Numbered from the stretch's first letter, positions 25,241-35,046 are shown. The stretch: 64,000 nt of DNA from Antarcticimicrobium sediminis (GCF_004348975.1 NZ_SMFP01000017.1:1-64000), one strand, 5' to 3'. Made by a program: numbers and translations. The notes: a model not told the origin generated them from the letters alone.

Positions 25241-26389
25241 ATGAAAATACCTTCTCTTATCGCAACCGTGACCAGCGTCATGCTGGCGAGCAGCGCCTTC
25301 GCTGCTGACGAACCGATCCGCATCGGCGTGCCGGTCGGCCTGTCCGGCGCCAATAGCGTCGTCGCGCCTTCGGTGGTGCAGTCGGCAGAACTGGCGGTCG
25401 AAGAAATCAATGCAGCCGGCGGTGTGCTGGGCCGGCCGTTGGAATTGGTCATCGCCGATGACGCTTCGGGCGCGGCGGGGGCACAGAAAGCCTTTGACTC
25501 GCTGGTCTACCAGAAGGAGGTGGACGTCCTGATTTCGATGGAAACCAGCGCCGCGCGCAATGCTGGCCTGCCGGTCGTGTCGCGGAGCAAGGTGCCCTAT
25601 ATCTACACCTCTTTTTATGAGGGCCGTTCGTGCAACCCGTACCTGTTTGTTGACGCATGGGTGCCGGAACAACAGGTGCCGCCGATTGTCGACTACCTGA
25701 ATGCCGAGGGCGCCAAGACATATTTCCTGATCGGTAGCGACTATTCCTTCGGGCGTGGCATGCTGGAATTCGCCCGCAGCTATGTTGAAAGCACCGGCGG
25801 CGCAGTCGTGGGCGAGGAATACCTGCCGATGGACGGCAGCGACTGGACCGCGATCATCTCCAAGCTGAAGGCCTCTGGCGCCGAAGCAATGATCACCTCG
25901 ACCGCAGGCGGCGCGCCGAACGTTGCGCTGACCAAGCAGCTGCGCGGTGCCGGGGTTGATCTGCCCTATGCCAACCTTGCGGTGGATGAAGGCACTGCGA
26001 AAAACATGGGCGCGGACGCGACCGGAATCCTGATTTCGGCCTCCTATGTCACCGGGATCGACAGCGCCGAGAACAAGGCCTTCCTTGACGCCATGGCCGC
26101 CAAGTTCGGCGACGAATTGCGTACACCCAACGATCTGTCGGTGCCGCAATACGAAGCCATTTACCTCTACAAGGCTGCGGTAGAAAAAGCCGGTTCCACC
26201 GACACCAAGGCTGTTGTGGACGTGCTGGACGACGTGTCGTTCACCGGGCCGCGCGGCACCATCCAGATGAGCAAACAGCACCATGCGCCGCTGACCATGT
26301 ATCTGGGTCAGGTGCAGGAAGATGGCTCGGTCAAGGTTGTCGAGACCTTCAAGGATGTCGATCCGGGCGAACAATGCCCCAAGTTGTGA
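25241..26389 (+). CDS. ABC transporter substrate-binding protein, urea/amide or branched-chain type
   Basis: The 382-residue protein has a signal peptide (cleaved after SSAFA, about residue 21), then IRIGVPVGLSGANSVVAPS and EINAAGGVLGRPLELVIADD, a peripheral binding-protein type I (LivK/UrtA/FmdD) fold. YTSFYEGRSCNPYLF resembles the amide/urea-binding group. It belongs to the operon with the nitrilase-like amidase and uses the ATG at 25241, which has AAGGA upstream. Periplasmic receptor for the importer below. Confidence 0.85.
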   Translation: MKIPSLIATVTSVMLASSAFAADEPIRIGVPVGLSGANSVVAPSVVQSAELAVEEINAAGGVLGRPLELVIADDASGAAGAQKAFDSLVYQKEVDVLISMETSAARNAGLPVVSRSKVPYIYTSFYEGRSCNPYLFVDAWVPEQQVPPIVDYLNAEGAKTYFLIGSDYSFGRGMLEFARSYVESTGGAVVGEEYLPMDGSDWTAIISKLKASGAEAMITSTAGGAPNVALTKQLRGAGVDLPYANLAVDEGTAKNMGADATGILISASYVTGIDSAENKAFLDAMAAKFGDELRTPNDLSVPQYEAIYLYKAAVEKAGSTDTKAVVDVLDDVSFTGPRGTIQMSKQHHAPLTMYLGQVQEDGSVKVVETFKDVDPGEQCPKL

Positions 26390-26398
26390 TCTGACAGC

Positions 26399-26428
26399 GC
26401 GGCCGGGGGGCCCCTTGCCCCCGGCCGC
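26399..26428 (+). promoter_or_regulatory. GC-rich intercistronic hairpin after the binding-protein gene
   Basis: GCGGCCGGGGG (26399-26409) pairs over 11 bp with 26418-26428, loop 8 nt. No U-run follows. It likely stabilises the binding-protein message and lowers expression of the permease genes. Confidence 0.5.
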
Positions 26429-26461
26429 AAATTCTATTTCCCCGAAAGGAACCCCGGTCTG

Positions 26462-27295
26462 ATGACTCTCCTGTTGGATATCGTGACCACTGCGGCGATC
26501 CTGTTTATCGTCTCAGCGGGTCTTCTCGCCATTTTCGGCGTCTTGGAAATTGTCAATTTCGCCCACGGCGCCTGGCTCACCGTGGGGGCCTATTGCGCTG
26601 TTGTGACCGGCGGACTGGGGCTGAGCCCATGGTTGGCGCTGCCCTTGGCGTTCGTCGCGGGGGCCGTTCTGGGGGGCGTGACCGAACGCCTGATCGTGCG
26701 GCCGCTTTATTCCCGACCCCAAGATGCGATCCTTGCCACCTGGGGGCTGGGGATCATCATTGGCCAGCTTATAACACTGGGGTTCGGGCGTGACGTGCAG
26801 TTCACCGAAAACCTGCTGTCCGGGACCATTCATATCCTCGGCACCGATTATTCGCTTTACCGCCTTTTTGCGCTGGCGGCGGCGGTTGCGATCGGGCTTG
26901 GCTTTGCCCTTCTGTTGGAAGGCACCCGACTTGGCCTGTCGGCCCGCGCCGTCATCATGAACCAGTCGCTGGCCCGCGCCTTGGGTCTGGACACCACGCG
27001 CATTCGGTTCGTGACGTTCATGATCGGCACCGGGTTGACCGCGCTTGCCGGTGTCTTGCTGACGCCGCTGACCAGCGTTGATCCCACCATGGGCGTGGCC
27101 TGGTTGATCGGGTCGTTCATGCTGGTGATGGTGGCCGGATCGTCTTTCGGCGCCTTGGCTGTTGCCTGTCTTGTTTTCGGAGGAGCACAGGTTTTGGTTT
27201 CCACCTTCATCAGCCCAATTCTTGGGGGGATAACAGTCGCCGTTCTGAGCGCACTGGTCCTCCGCATCAGTTCGAAAGGGTTTGCCCGTGTCTGA
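26462..27295 (+). CDS. ABC transporter permease, LivH/UrtB type
   Basis: The 277-residue membrane protein begins LLLDIVTTAAILFIVSAGLL and shows the LivH hallmark VNFAHGAWLTVGAY. It has about eight hydrophobic segments and the cytoplasmic loop GLSARAVIMNQSLARALGLD that meets the ATPase. AAAGGA precedes the ATG. Its TGA overlaps the next gene's GTG by 8 nt. Confidence 0.88.
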   Translation: MTLLLDIVTTAAILFIVSAGLLAIFGVLEIVNFAHGAWLTVGAYCAVVTGGLGLSPWLALPLAFVAGAVLGGVTERLIVRPLYSRPQDAILATWGLGIIIGQLITLGFGRDVQFTENLLSGTIHILGTDYSLYRLFALAAAVAIGLGFALLLEGTRLGLSARAVIMNQSLARALGLDTTRIRFVTFMIGTGLTALAGVLLTPLTSVDPTMGVAWLIGSFMLVMVAGSSFGALAVACLVFGGAQVLVSTFISPILGGITVAVLSALVLRISSKGFARV

Positions 27296-29084
27296 CGCGC
27301 TTGCCATCTCTCCTTCCCGCAGCAATGCCGTCCGGCGCCGCGCCGCAATTCTGGGCGTTCTCGCACTGGTGGCGCTGGCGCTGGTGATCTTTGGCCCGAT
27401 GTTTCTGAGCCGGTTCAGCATCAATGTGCTGACGCGGTCGATGATCTACGCCATTCTGGCCATTACCGTTGACCTGCTTTGGGGCTTTACTGGGATCCTG
27501 ACCTTCGGTCAGGCCGCCTTTTTCGGTGTTGGTGCCTATGCCACTGCGATGTTGCTGACCCATATCGGCAGTTCCCCGACCTTGATCAGCCTCGCTCTGG
27601 TGTTGGCGATCCTGGTCCCGGTTGTGCTGGGCACAATCGTCGGCTGGTTGTCGTTCTATTACGGCTCGACACCGATCTACGCCACGGTGATCTCGCTGGT
27701 CTTTCCCATCGTCGTGACGCAGTTGATCTATTCTGGCGGCACGCTGACCGGGTCGAGCAGCGGTATGGTGGGCTATTCCGGTCTGCCTTTCGGACTGGAG
27801 GGGTTCTTCCGGCTGTCCGGTATCAGCTTGGTGGTTGTCACGTTGGGGGCGCTGATCTTCGTGCGCTCGGACAGCGGGCGTATCCTGACCGCGATCCGGG
27901 ACAACGAAACCCGTTGTGCCTATCTTGGCCTGAACACCCAGCGGATCAAGATCATGCTGACCGCAGTGCTGGCGGGCGTGGCGGGATTGGCGGGCTTTCT
28001 CTATGCCAACGCCTCAGGCGTAGTCGCGCCTGAAAACACCAGCTTCGTCTTCGGCACCGAACTGGTGGTCTGGACGGCACTGGGGGGGCGCGGCACCATT
28101 CTGGGCCCGGTTCTGGGCGCCGTCGGTATCGATTACCTCAGCGCCAGTCTGTCGGGTGAACTGCCCTTCCTTTGGCAGCTGGTCGTCGGCACCTTGTTCG
28201 TCGTGATGATCATCTTCCTGCCAAACGGATTGGCCGCACTTGTCTCTCGCCTGACCCGGCGTGGCCGTGGCGAGGTGGTGGCTGGGGCTGGCCCCGAACT
28301 GGTTTCCGAGGCGCCGCGGCACCACGTGAAAATGGTCGACGGCCCGCTGCTGAGCATCGACAAGCTGGAAAAATCCTATGGCAGCCAAAAGGTGCTGGCG
28401 GACATCACGCTGGACGTGGCTCCGGGCGAACTGGTCAGCCTTGTCGGACCCAACGGTGCAGGCAAGACGACGATGATGCGCTGCCTGACCGACGGCAAGG
28501 AAAGTTCGGGCGGCGTGATCCGCATCGCGGGCAAAAATATCGCCGGCATGGTTCCAAACCAGATCGTTGCCCTGGGCGTGGGACGCAAATTCCAGGTCGC
28601 CAGCGTATTCGAAAGCCTGACCGTGGCCGAATGCCTGCGCATGGCGCGCGCTTCACTGGAGGCGCCCAGCTTTGTTGCGGCCTCTGACACGCTGAGCCTG
28701 CCTCCGGCGGCGATCGAAATTTTGCAGCTCACCGGTCTGGATCAACTGTTGTCGACCGAGGTTTCGCTGTTGTCACACGGCCAGAAACAAAGCCTTGAAC
28801 TGGCCATGGTGGTTGCATTGGAGCCGCGGATGATCCTGTTGGACGAACCGACCGCCGGCTTGACCAAGGCCGAACGCACAACCATCGGCACGATCCTGAA
28901 AAAACTGACAAACGAGCTCGGCTTCGCTGCGATCCTTGTCGAACACGATCTTGACTTCGTTCGCGACATTTCCAGCCGGATCGTGGTGCTGCATCAGGGG
29001 CGTCTGGTTCTGGACGGCTCAGTCGACGAGGTCGTGAACTCTGACATCGTCAAAACGATCTACTCAGGGGGTGATCATGTTTGA
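27288..29084 (+). CDS. Fused ABC permease-ATPase (LivM-LivG type)
   Basis: The 598-residue protein joins two subunits usually made separately. Residues about 1-330 are a LivM-type permease (DLLWGFTGILTFGQAAFFGV and further membrane segments). After a short linker, residues about 360-598 are a LivG-type ATPase with Walker A GPNGAGKTT (near 386), the variant signature LSHGQKQ (near 494) and Walker B MILLDEPTAG (near 515). LSHGQKQ instead of LSGGQ recalls urea-transporter UrtD (LxHGEKQ). GTG at 27288 overlaps the upstream stop, and the 3' end overlaps the next ATG (ATGTTTGA). Confidence 0.88.
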   Translation: MSDALAISPSRSNAVRRRAAILGVLALVALALVIFGPMFLSRFSINVLTRSMIYAILAITVDLLWGFTGILTFGQAAFFGVGAYATAMLLTHIGSSPTLISLALVLAILVPVVLGTIVGWLSFYYGSTPIYATVISLVFPIVVTQLIYSGGTLTGSSSGMVGYSGLPFGLEGFFRLSGISLVVVTLGALIFVRSDSGRILTAIRDNETRCAYLGLNTQRIKIMLTAVLAGVAGLAGFLYANASGVVAPENTSFVFGTELVVWTALGGRGTILGPVLGAVGIDYLSASLSGELPFLWQLVVGTLFVVMIIFLPNGLAALVSRLTRRGRGEVVAGAGPELVSEAPRHHVKMVDGPLLSIDKLEKSYGSQKVLADITLDVAPGELVSLVGPNGAGKTTMMRCLTDGKESSGGVIRIAGKNIAGMVPNQIVALGVGRKFQVASVFESLTVAECLRMARASLEAPSFVAASDTLSLPPAAIEILQLTGLDQLLSTEVSLLSHGQKQSLELAMVVALEPRMILLDEPTAGLTKAERTTIGTILKKLTNELGFAAILVEHDLDFVRDISSRIVVLHQGRLVLDGSVDEVVNSDIVKTIYSGGDHV

Positions 29085-29796
29085 CACTGCGAAAACAGAG
29101 ACCAAGCTGGAACTTGACGGCGTGACCAGCGGCTATGGCCCGATCGCCATCATCAAGGACCTGTCGCTGTCGATACGCAAGGGTGAAATCTTTGCGCTGA
29201 TGGGGAAGAACGGCATGGGTAAGACAACCTTGCTCAAGACCATTCTCGGGTTGGTGTCGGCGCGGTCCGGCGAGATTCAGCTGGACGGCAGGTCCATTGT
29301 CGGCGCCTCCCCGAAAGCCCTGATCAAGTCAGGGGTCGGCTATGCCCCGCAAGAGCAGCCGCTGTTTACCGATCTCAGCATCCAAGACAACTTGCGCTTG
29401 GCGATCCGTTCCGACCGGGATTTGGGCGCAGCACTGGAACATGTGTTCACCCATTTTCCCTTCCTGCGCGACCGGCTAGCACAACAGGCGGGCACCCTGT
29501 CGGGCGGAGAGCAAAAGATGCTGATCCTGAGCCGTGCCTTGATGCTGAAGCCCGATCTTATCCTGATCGACGAGATATCCGAAGGCTTGCAGCCAACGGT
29601 GATCGCGCAGATCGCCAAGGCCTTGCAAGCTGAACAGGCCGAAAACGGCACCACCATCCTGCTCGTCGAGCAGAACCTGAATTTCGCCTTGGACGTGGCC
29701 GACCGCTGGGCCGTTCTCAAACTGGGCGAAATCGACGATTCCGGTATCGCCGACGCGGACAGCCGGGAGCGGGTACTGGAACATCTGAAGATTTGA
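29077..29796 (+). CDS. ABC transporter ATPase, LivF/UrtE type
   Basis: The 239-residue ATPase has Walker A GKNGMGKTT, signature LSGGEQKML, Walker B LILIDEISEGL and an H-loop replaced by VEQN, all as in LivF/UrtE. DEISEGL with Ser instead of Pro is usual in this branch. It pairs with the ATPase half of the fusion protein to form the asymmetric motor. Last gene of the amiC-amiR-amidase-importer operon. Confidence 0.9.
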   Translation: MFDTAKTETKLELDGVTSGYGPIAIIKDLSLSIRKGEIFALMGKNGMGKTTLLKTILGLVSARSGEIQLDGRSIVGASPKALIKSGVGYAPQEQPLFTDLSIQDNLRLAIRSDRDLGAALEHVFTHFPFLRDRLAQQAGTLSGGEQKMLILSRALMLKPDLILIDEISEGLQPTVIAQIAKALQAEQAENGTTILLVEQNLNFALDVADRWAVLKLGEIDDSGIADADSRERVLEHLKI

Positions 29797-29910
29797 ACGA
29801 TCCGGGCGGTTTGTTTTCGCAGGCAACGAGAGCCCGCCCGGCGCACCCTTCGGTGGCGGCCATCCTCTGGTGAAAACCCAGTGACGGCGCGCTCCGGGCA
29901 GGTGGCTTTG

Positions 29911-29947
29911 GCCCTGATCGGGCGGCGCGGTGACGGCTGATCAGGGC
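29911..29947. terminator. Hairpin between convergent operons
   Basis: GCCCTGATC (29911-29919) pairs with GATCAGGGC (29939-29947). It lies in the 174-base gap between the ATPase gene (+) and an amidase gene (-) that end facing each other. The G+C-rich loop may fold further. Confidence 0.4.
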
Positions 29948-29970
29948 GGCCGCCTGCCAGCGTTTCCCGG

Positions 29971-31266
29971 CTAGAGGCCCGCCAAGCGTTGCATCAACCA
30001 GTTTGCGGTCGCCAGCACCCCATGATCGTTTCCCATTGCCCCGACGACCTGCACCCCGATTGGGCGCCCGGCGTCGTCTGAGAGCAACGGCACCGAACAA
30101 CTGGGCAGGCCGAGCAGGCTCCATGTCCGGTTGAAGGCCGGGTCGCCGGTGCTTGCGTCGAAATCGGGGGCTGCACCACAGCTGGACGGGGTCAGCCATA
30201 CGGCAGACGGGTCCAAATCGGAGACCGCGCGGGCGCGCAATCTCGTAAGCGCGAGCCGGTCCGCATGACGTTGCGCTGGCGGAACGGCGCGGCCTTCCTC
30301 GATCTGGGCCCGCAATCCAGCGGAGAGAAGATCTGGCGCAATCTCGGCTTCATATGCCAAGGCTTCCGAGGCTTCGACGGCCATGATGCGGGCATGCAAT
30401 TCCAGCACGGGATCAAGCGCGCGTACGAAAGAAGGGGGAAGCGTATCGTGAAGCTGCGCGCCGGTCGCAATCAGATCCGCCTCGAACGCGTCCCAGGCCC
30501 GAAGAAGATCGGGCTCGGCTTTGCTCCAAGCCGCAGAGCGAAACAGCGTCATAGGGCAGGGCGCCTGCGCCAGCGTGGGCAAGGGGAGGGCGAGACCGGT
30601 CAACGCCTCGATCCCAAAGGCGACATCCGGCACATCACGGGCAAACAGGCCCACGGTATCGAAACTCCGCGCGAGCGCGGTGACGCCGTAGGGTTCGATC
30701 AGATCGAACGACGGTTTGAAACCGACGACGCCACAAAAGGACGCCGGACGAATAACGGAGCCGGAGGTTTGTGTCCCGAAGGCCAATGGCACCATACCCG
30801 CCGCGACGGCTGCGGCAGACCCGGAGGAGGAGCCCCCCGGAGTGCGGCCCGGTGCGACAGGATTGCGCGTCTGGCTGGGTTTGTAACCGGCGAACTCGGT
30901 CGTGACGGTCTTGCCCAGAACAATAGCCCCGGCGCGGCGTGCCAATGCGACCGGAGCCGCGTCGAACCCGGCGATCCGATCTTTCCATATCGGCGAGCCG
31001 GAGCGCCAGGGCAGGCCTGCGGCGGCGAAGAGGTCTTTCACACCGAGAGCGACACCATGCAAAGGCCCTCGGTTCGGTCCCGCATCCAGCGCAGCCGCGT
31101 CGGCGCGCGCGCCCTCGGCATCCACATGCACCCAAGCGCGCAGCTCAGGTTCGAGGTCGGAAATACGCGCGATCAGCGCCTCGGTCGCTTCCGTCGCGGT
31201 CAAGCGTCCGGCTGCAATCTCTGTGCGTGTGGCTAAGGCCCCAAGGGGGCGGTCTTGAGCAGTCAT
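29971..31266 (-). CDS. Amidase-signature family hydrolase
   Basis: The 431-residue protein has the full catalytic set of the family: Lys77 in LGVKDLF, the loop PGGSSSGSAAAVAAG (143-157) and Ser170 in GTQTSGSVIRPA. It is the last gene of the second importer operon; its ATG overlaps the M20 hydrolase stop by 4 nt (ATGA). It is probably cytoplasmic and cleaves an amide in, or released from, the imported compound. It is not closely similar to the amidase at 2.4-4.1 kb. Confidence 0.88.
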   Translation of the reverse strand: MTAQDRPLGALATRTEIAAGRLTATEATEALIARISDLEPELRAWVHVDAEGARADAAALDAGPNRGPLHGVALGVKDLFAAAGLPWRSGSPIWKDRIAGFDAAPVALARRAGAIVLGKTVTTEFAGYKPSQTRNPVAPGRTPGGSSSGSAAAVAAGMVPLAFGTQTSGSVIRPASFCGVVGFKPSFDLIEPYGVTALARSFDTVGLFARDVPDVAFGIEALTGLALPLPTLAQAPCPMTLFRSAAWSKAEPDLLRAWDAFEADLIATGAQLHDTLPPSFVRALDPVLELHARIMAVEASEALAYEAEIAPDLLSAGLRAQIEEGRAVPPAQRHADRLALTRLRARAVSDLDPSAVWLTPSSCGAAPDFDASTGDPAFNRTWSLLGLPSCSVPLLSDDAGRPIGVQVVGAMGNDHGVLATANWLMQRLAGL

Positions 31267-32378
31267 AAGTGGGATCCATTCCAGTCGGAAATCGCTGCGG
31301 TGTAAATGGATTGCGCCTCGTTGAGCCGATCAACAGAGACGTATTCATCGGTCTGATGCGCCAATCCCGGATCGCCGGGACCAAGGATCATTGTCGCCAC
31401 CTCCCCGAGCGCAGGGGTGAAGATCGAGGCATCTGTGAAATAGCTGGCGGCAGAGGGCACGGTCTCGGCCCCGGCGATGGCCGCAGAGTGGGCTGTGATC
31501 GCCGCCATCCAGGGATGCGCGGGATCGGTCCAGACCGCCGGCAAGTCGATCAACGGCTCGATCTCGATGTCCGGCCCCAGCCGTGCGGAAATCATCGCAC
31601 GCAGGTCGGCGTGAGAGACCCCCGGAACCGACCGCAGGTCCAGCGTTGCTTCGCAGAAATCAGGTACGGAATTGGTGTTCAAACCGCCATGAATCGTCCC
31701 GAGGTTGAGGGTCGGCGCCCCCATGACCGGATGGGTCGCGCCAAGGTCGATCCCGTCCAGCGCGGCCAGTGCATGCGCCATGCACATCACGGCGTTGACA
31801 CCCCGCTCGGGCATGGAGCCATGCGCTGTCACGCCCTGCGCGCTCAGGCGCAACCACAGCGCCCCTTTATGACCGGGAACTGCACGGTTGAGCGTCGGCT
31901 CCGCGACGATTAGCGCGCCGATGGTCGGCAAGCCGCCCGCGTCGACCATGACGCGCGCGCCGTCTGATCCGGTTTCTTCGCCAGCGGTGATCAGCAGGGC
32001 GATCCCACCCGGCGGGGGCGGTGCCGACAGGCTGGCGCAGATGAATGCGGCGACGCCGCCTTTCATGTCAGTGGTGCCACGACCGTGGATGCATCCATCG
32101 GACAGGGTTGCGGCATGTGGCGGAAACCGCCAGTCGCGCGCCCCGAGGGGCACCGTGTCCAAATGTCCGGTAAACCCGAGCGCGGCTTTTCCGTCGGTCA
32201 GCCCTCGCGTTGCCAGCAGGTTGCTGCGGCCATCCCCCATGGGAATGTCACGGCAGGTAAATCCCGCGCCGGACAAGAGCTTGGCGCAGGCGCGCATCGC
32301 CTCGGCTTCGCGGCCCGGTGGATTCACGGTGTCAAAGGAGACAAGGCGGCGGGTAAGTTCGACAACGTCCATCATCAT
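31263..32378 (-). CDS. M20-family metallohydrolase (ArgE/DapE-like)
   Basis: The 371-residue protein has the M20 ligands in order: His in TGHLDTVP, Asp in RGTTDMKGG, the catalytic Glu pair in TAGEETGSD, a Glu in AEPT, and the late His in GLAHQTDEYV. A lid/dimerisation domain lies between. The family removes acyl or aminoacyl groups (acetylornithine, succinyl-diaminopimelate, others). Three consecutive ATG codons start at 32378, one nt after the ATPase stop. Placed between importer and amidase genes, it likely processes an acylated amino acid or small peptide. Confidence 0.88.
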   Translation of the reverse strand: MMMDVVELTRRLVSFDTVNPPGREAEAMRACAKLLSGAGFTCRDIPMGDGRSNLLATRGLTDGKAALGFTGHLDTVPLGARDWRFPPHAATLSDGCIHGRGTTDMKGGVAAFICASLSAPPPPGGIALLITAGEETGSDGARVMVDAGGLPTIGALIVAEPTLNRAVPGHKGALWLRLSAQGVTAHGSMPERGVNAVMCMAHALAALDGIDLGATHPVMGAPTLNLGTIHGGLNTNSVPDFCEATLDLRSVPGVSHADLRAMISARLGPDIEIEPLIDLPAVWTDPAHPWMAAITAHSAAIAGAETVPSAASYFTDASIFTPALGEVATMILGPGDPGLAHQTDEYVSVDRLNEAQSIYTAAISDWNGSHL

Positions 32379-32379
32379 G

Positions 32380-33087
32380 TCACCCAAAATAAGCCTCATG
32401 CACGGCGGAATCCTTGGCCAGCGCATCGGCAGCGCCCTCCGCCACCAATTTCCCGCCAGAGAGCACATAGCCATAGTCGGCAATCGCCAAGGTCTGGCGC
32501 ACGTTCTGTTCGACGAGGAAGACGGTGATGCCCTGCTCCCGAATTGCTTCGATGATCTTGAAGTTCTCTTTCACGTAGAGCGGGGACAACCCCAAAGAGG
32601 GTTCGTCGATGAGCAGGATTTTCGGCCCGCCCATCAGACCACGACCGATGGACACCATCGCCTGTTCGCCGCCCGACATGGTGCCCGCAAGTTGATCGCG
32701 GCGCTCGGCGAGACGGGGGAAGGTGGTGAAAACATGGTCCATCCGGTCCCGGATCTTGCGCTCATCCTTCACCTGAAAGGCCCCGAGACGGAGGTTCTCG
32801 GTCACGGTAAGCTTGGGGAACATCTTGCGCCCTTCAGGGATCGCGGCGATGCCCCGTGCAATGATCCGATGCGTCGGCAGCCCGGTCACATCCTCGCCAT
32901 CCACCAGTATCTTTCCTGTGTGTGGAGGGGTGAGGCCGAGGATCGCCCGGATCAGGGTTGATTTCCCCGCCCCGTTCGATCCCAGCAGGCATGTGATCCG
33001 GCCCGGCTCGACCGTCAGCGAAATATCATGAAGGACGTCGGCCTTGTCATATGCCGCGCGTACGCCGTTGATTTCGATACGGGCCAT
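32380..33087 (-). CDS. ABC transporter ATPase, LivF type
   Basis: The 235-residue ATPase has Walker [10 protein letters not shown], signature [15 protein letters not shown], Walker [14 protein letters not shown] and VEQNVRQTL, the LivF set. It is cotranscribed with the LivG-type gene one base upstream. Energises the two permeases encoded at 33.9-36.0 kb. Confidence 0.9.
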   Translation of the reverse strand: MARIEINGVRAAYDKADVLHDISLTVEPGRITCLLGSNGAGKSTLIRAILGLTPPHTGKILVDGEDVTGLPTHRIIARGIAAIPEGRKMFPKLTVTENLRLGAFQVKDERKIRDRMDHVFTTFPRLAERRDQLAGTMSGGEQAMVSIGRGLMGGPKILLIDEPSLGLSPLYVKENFKIIEAIREQGITVFLVEQNVRQTLAIADYGYVLSGGKLVAEGAADALAKDSAVHEAYFG

Positions 33088-33088
33088 C

Positions 33089-33868
33089 TCAGTCTACTCC
33101 CAGATATGCGTTCTGGACCTCGGCATCCGAGGCCACTTCGGCATAGGTGCCGTCTGCGATCTTGCGCCCGTAGCTCAATACGACACAGCGGTCGGTGATC
33201 CGCTCGATCACGCCCATTTCGTGCTCGACGATAATGATCGACAGCCCGTTCCCGCGTGCGCGCACGTCAAGGATGTCGCGCATAAGCTGGTCGGTTTCGT
33301 CATGGGTCATGCCGGCAGAGGGTTCATCGAGCAGCAACAAGCGAGGCGCGGAGACCAAGGCGCGGCAAATCTCGATGCGGCGGCGTTCGATCATCGGCAG
33401 TGTTCCTACCGGTTCGAACATACGATCTGCGAGATGCCCGGAGAAGGTCGCGACCAGATCACGCGCTTTCTGGAAACTTGCGTCGAACTCCGCACGAAAG
33501 CTGTTGCGTTTGACGAGGTTCGCCCACAGCCCCTGGGACAGCCGAGAGGTGTCGCCAATCATGATATTGTCGTAAATCGACAATTCAAGACAAAGCCGCG
33601 AGCGTTGGAAGGTCCGCACGATCCCGGCCTCATAGACCTGCCGGGGGCTTGCGTTCGTGATCTCCTGCCCATCAAAGCGGATGGTCCCCGCCGTCGCCGG
33701 GTAGATGCCCGTCAGCAGGTTGAAGCTGGTCGTCTTGCCCGAGCCGTTTGGCCCGATCAGTCCAAGGATCTCACCTCGGTCGAGATGCATGGAGAAGGCG
33801 TCCAGCGCGGTAACCCCCCCAAAACGTTTGGTCAGATCGGTAAATTCGAGAAGAGGGGAGGTTGTCAT
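33089..33868 (-). CDS. ABC transporter ATPase, LivG type
   Basis: The 259-residue ATPase reads [20 protein letters not shown], Walker [10 protein letters not shown], a long Q-loop insertion ([11 protein letters not shown]), Walker [12 protein letters not shown] and [11 protein letters not shown]. The canonical LSGGQ is altered to a segment near [16 protein letters not shown]. The start at 33868 follows GAGGAG and overlaps the LivM stop as ATGA. Confidence 0.88.
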   Translation of the reverse strand: MTTSPLLEFTDLTKRFGGVTALDAFSMHLDRGEILGLIGPNGSGKTTSFNLLTGIYPATAGTIRFDGQEITNASPRQVYEAGIVRTFQRSRLCLELSIYDNIMIGDTSRLSQGLWANLVKRNSFRAEFDASFQKARDLVATFSGHLADRMFEPVGTLPMIERRRIEICRALVSAPRLLLLDEPSAGMTHDETDQLMRDILDVRARGNGLSIIIVEHEMGVIERITDRCVVLSYGRKIADGTYAEVASDAEVQNAYLGVD

Positions 33869-35043
33869 TGTCGGCTCCTCGCGCCGGGGAAGTAGTTGCG
33901 AATTTGACGAGGAAGAAGCCCGTCCGGGCGGAACAGGAGCACAAGAATTACCAGCACCGAGAACAACAGGAAGCGGTATTCTTGAAGGAATTGAAGCTTT
34001 TCGGGCAATAGGATGACGATGGCCGCAGCCAGGGCCCCGCCCCAAGGGCTTCCCATTCCGCCGAGCAGCACCATGGAGACCATCAGAAGACTGTCGGAAA
34101 AGGTAAAGGAACTGGGCGCGATGAAGCTGATCATCATGCCGTAAAGCGCACCCGCGATACCAAGGATCATGTTGCCGGACAAGAAGGCGAGGATCTTGGT
34201 CTTTTTGACCGAGATGCCGAAACAGGCCGCAGCGGTTTCATCCAGCCGGACCGCGTCCATATGCAACCCCAGCCAGCTGCGCTCAAGCCGCCGCACAGCG
34301 ATAAAGACCAGCGCGGCAAGGGCGGTGCAAAGCAGGGCATAGTTGACGTAGAAGGACAGCTTCATGCCGCCGATCTGCGGGCTGTCCATAAAGTCCCACC
34401 CCAGCAGGCGCATGGAACTGACCATCAACCCCTGCGGCCCGCCGAGGATTTCGTTGACCTCGAGAAAGGTCTTGAAAAGCACGCCGAAAGCAATGGTCAC
34501 GACAGCGGCATAGTGCCCGGTCGTGCGCACGATCGGAAAAACCAGCACAAGGCTTAGCGCCATCGACACCACGCCGCCCAGGACAAGGGTCAGGAGTGGC
34601 GGGAACCAGGCGACATTGCCCATGACAGCAGCGGTATAGGCCCCCGCACCGAAAAAGGCGGCGCCTGCGAAATTCACCATGCCCGTGTATCCGAACTGGA
34701 TGTTCATCCCCAGCGACGCGGTGAAATAGAGCAACATGGTGCTGAGCATCAGCAATGGGAAATGCTGCGTCGACAGTGCCGCGATGACCGCCACTATGCC
34801 GATCAGCGCAGCACCATTCAGTTTGCTTTCATGTGCGGCCCAGGAGGCCTGAACACTCCGCCCGAAACCGGAGACCATTCCGATCACGGTGGCAATCACG
34901 GCGAGCGCGAGCAAACCCAGCACCTGCCAATCTTCTTCTGCACTCAGAATCGCCCAGCCATAAAGGGCAACAGCGGCCACGGTGGCAATGCCCGGTATCC
35001 AGCCTGCGCGTCGGACCGGGGGAGACATGACAATATCGGTCAT
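33865..35043 (-). CDS. ABC transporter permease, LivM type
   Basis: The 392-residue membrane protein has around ten hydrophobic segments and the LivM mark GYTGMVNFAGAAFFGAGAY. A cytoplasmic loop (GLHMDAVRLDETAAACFGIS) serves as ATPase contact. The N-terminus has two extra membrane segments beyond the core, common in LivM. It follows the LivH-type gene by three bases. Confidence 0.88.
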   Translation of the reverse strand: MTDIVMSPPVRRAGWIPGIATVAAVALYGWAILSAEEDWQVLGLLALAVIATVIGMVSGFGRSVQASWAAHESKLNGAALIGIVAVIAALSTQHFPLLMLSTMLLYFTASLGMNIQFGYTGMVNFAGAAFFGAGAYTAAVMGNVAWFPPLLTLVLGGVVSMALSLVLVFPIVRTTGHYAAVVTIAFGVLFKTFLEVNEILGGPQGLMVSSMRLLGWDFMDSPQIGGMKLSFYVNYALLCTALAALVFIAVRRLERSWLGLHMDAVRLDETAAACFGISVKKTKILAFLSGNMILGIAGALYGMMISFIAPSSFTFSDSLLMVSMVLLGGMGSPWGGALAAAIVILLPEKLQFLQEYRFLLFSVLVILVLLFRPDGLLPRQIRNYFPGARSRQ

Positions 35044-35046
35044 TCT

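Noticed and set aside
32085-32528. 147-codon + strand frame across the M20/ATPase junction
   Set aside because: Basic, Gln/Arg-rich shadow opposite two well-supported genes.
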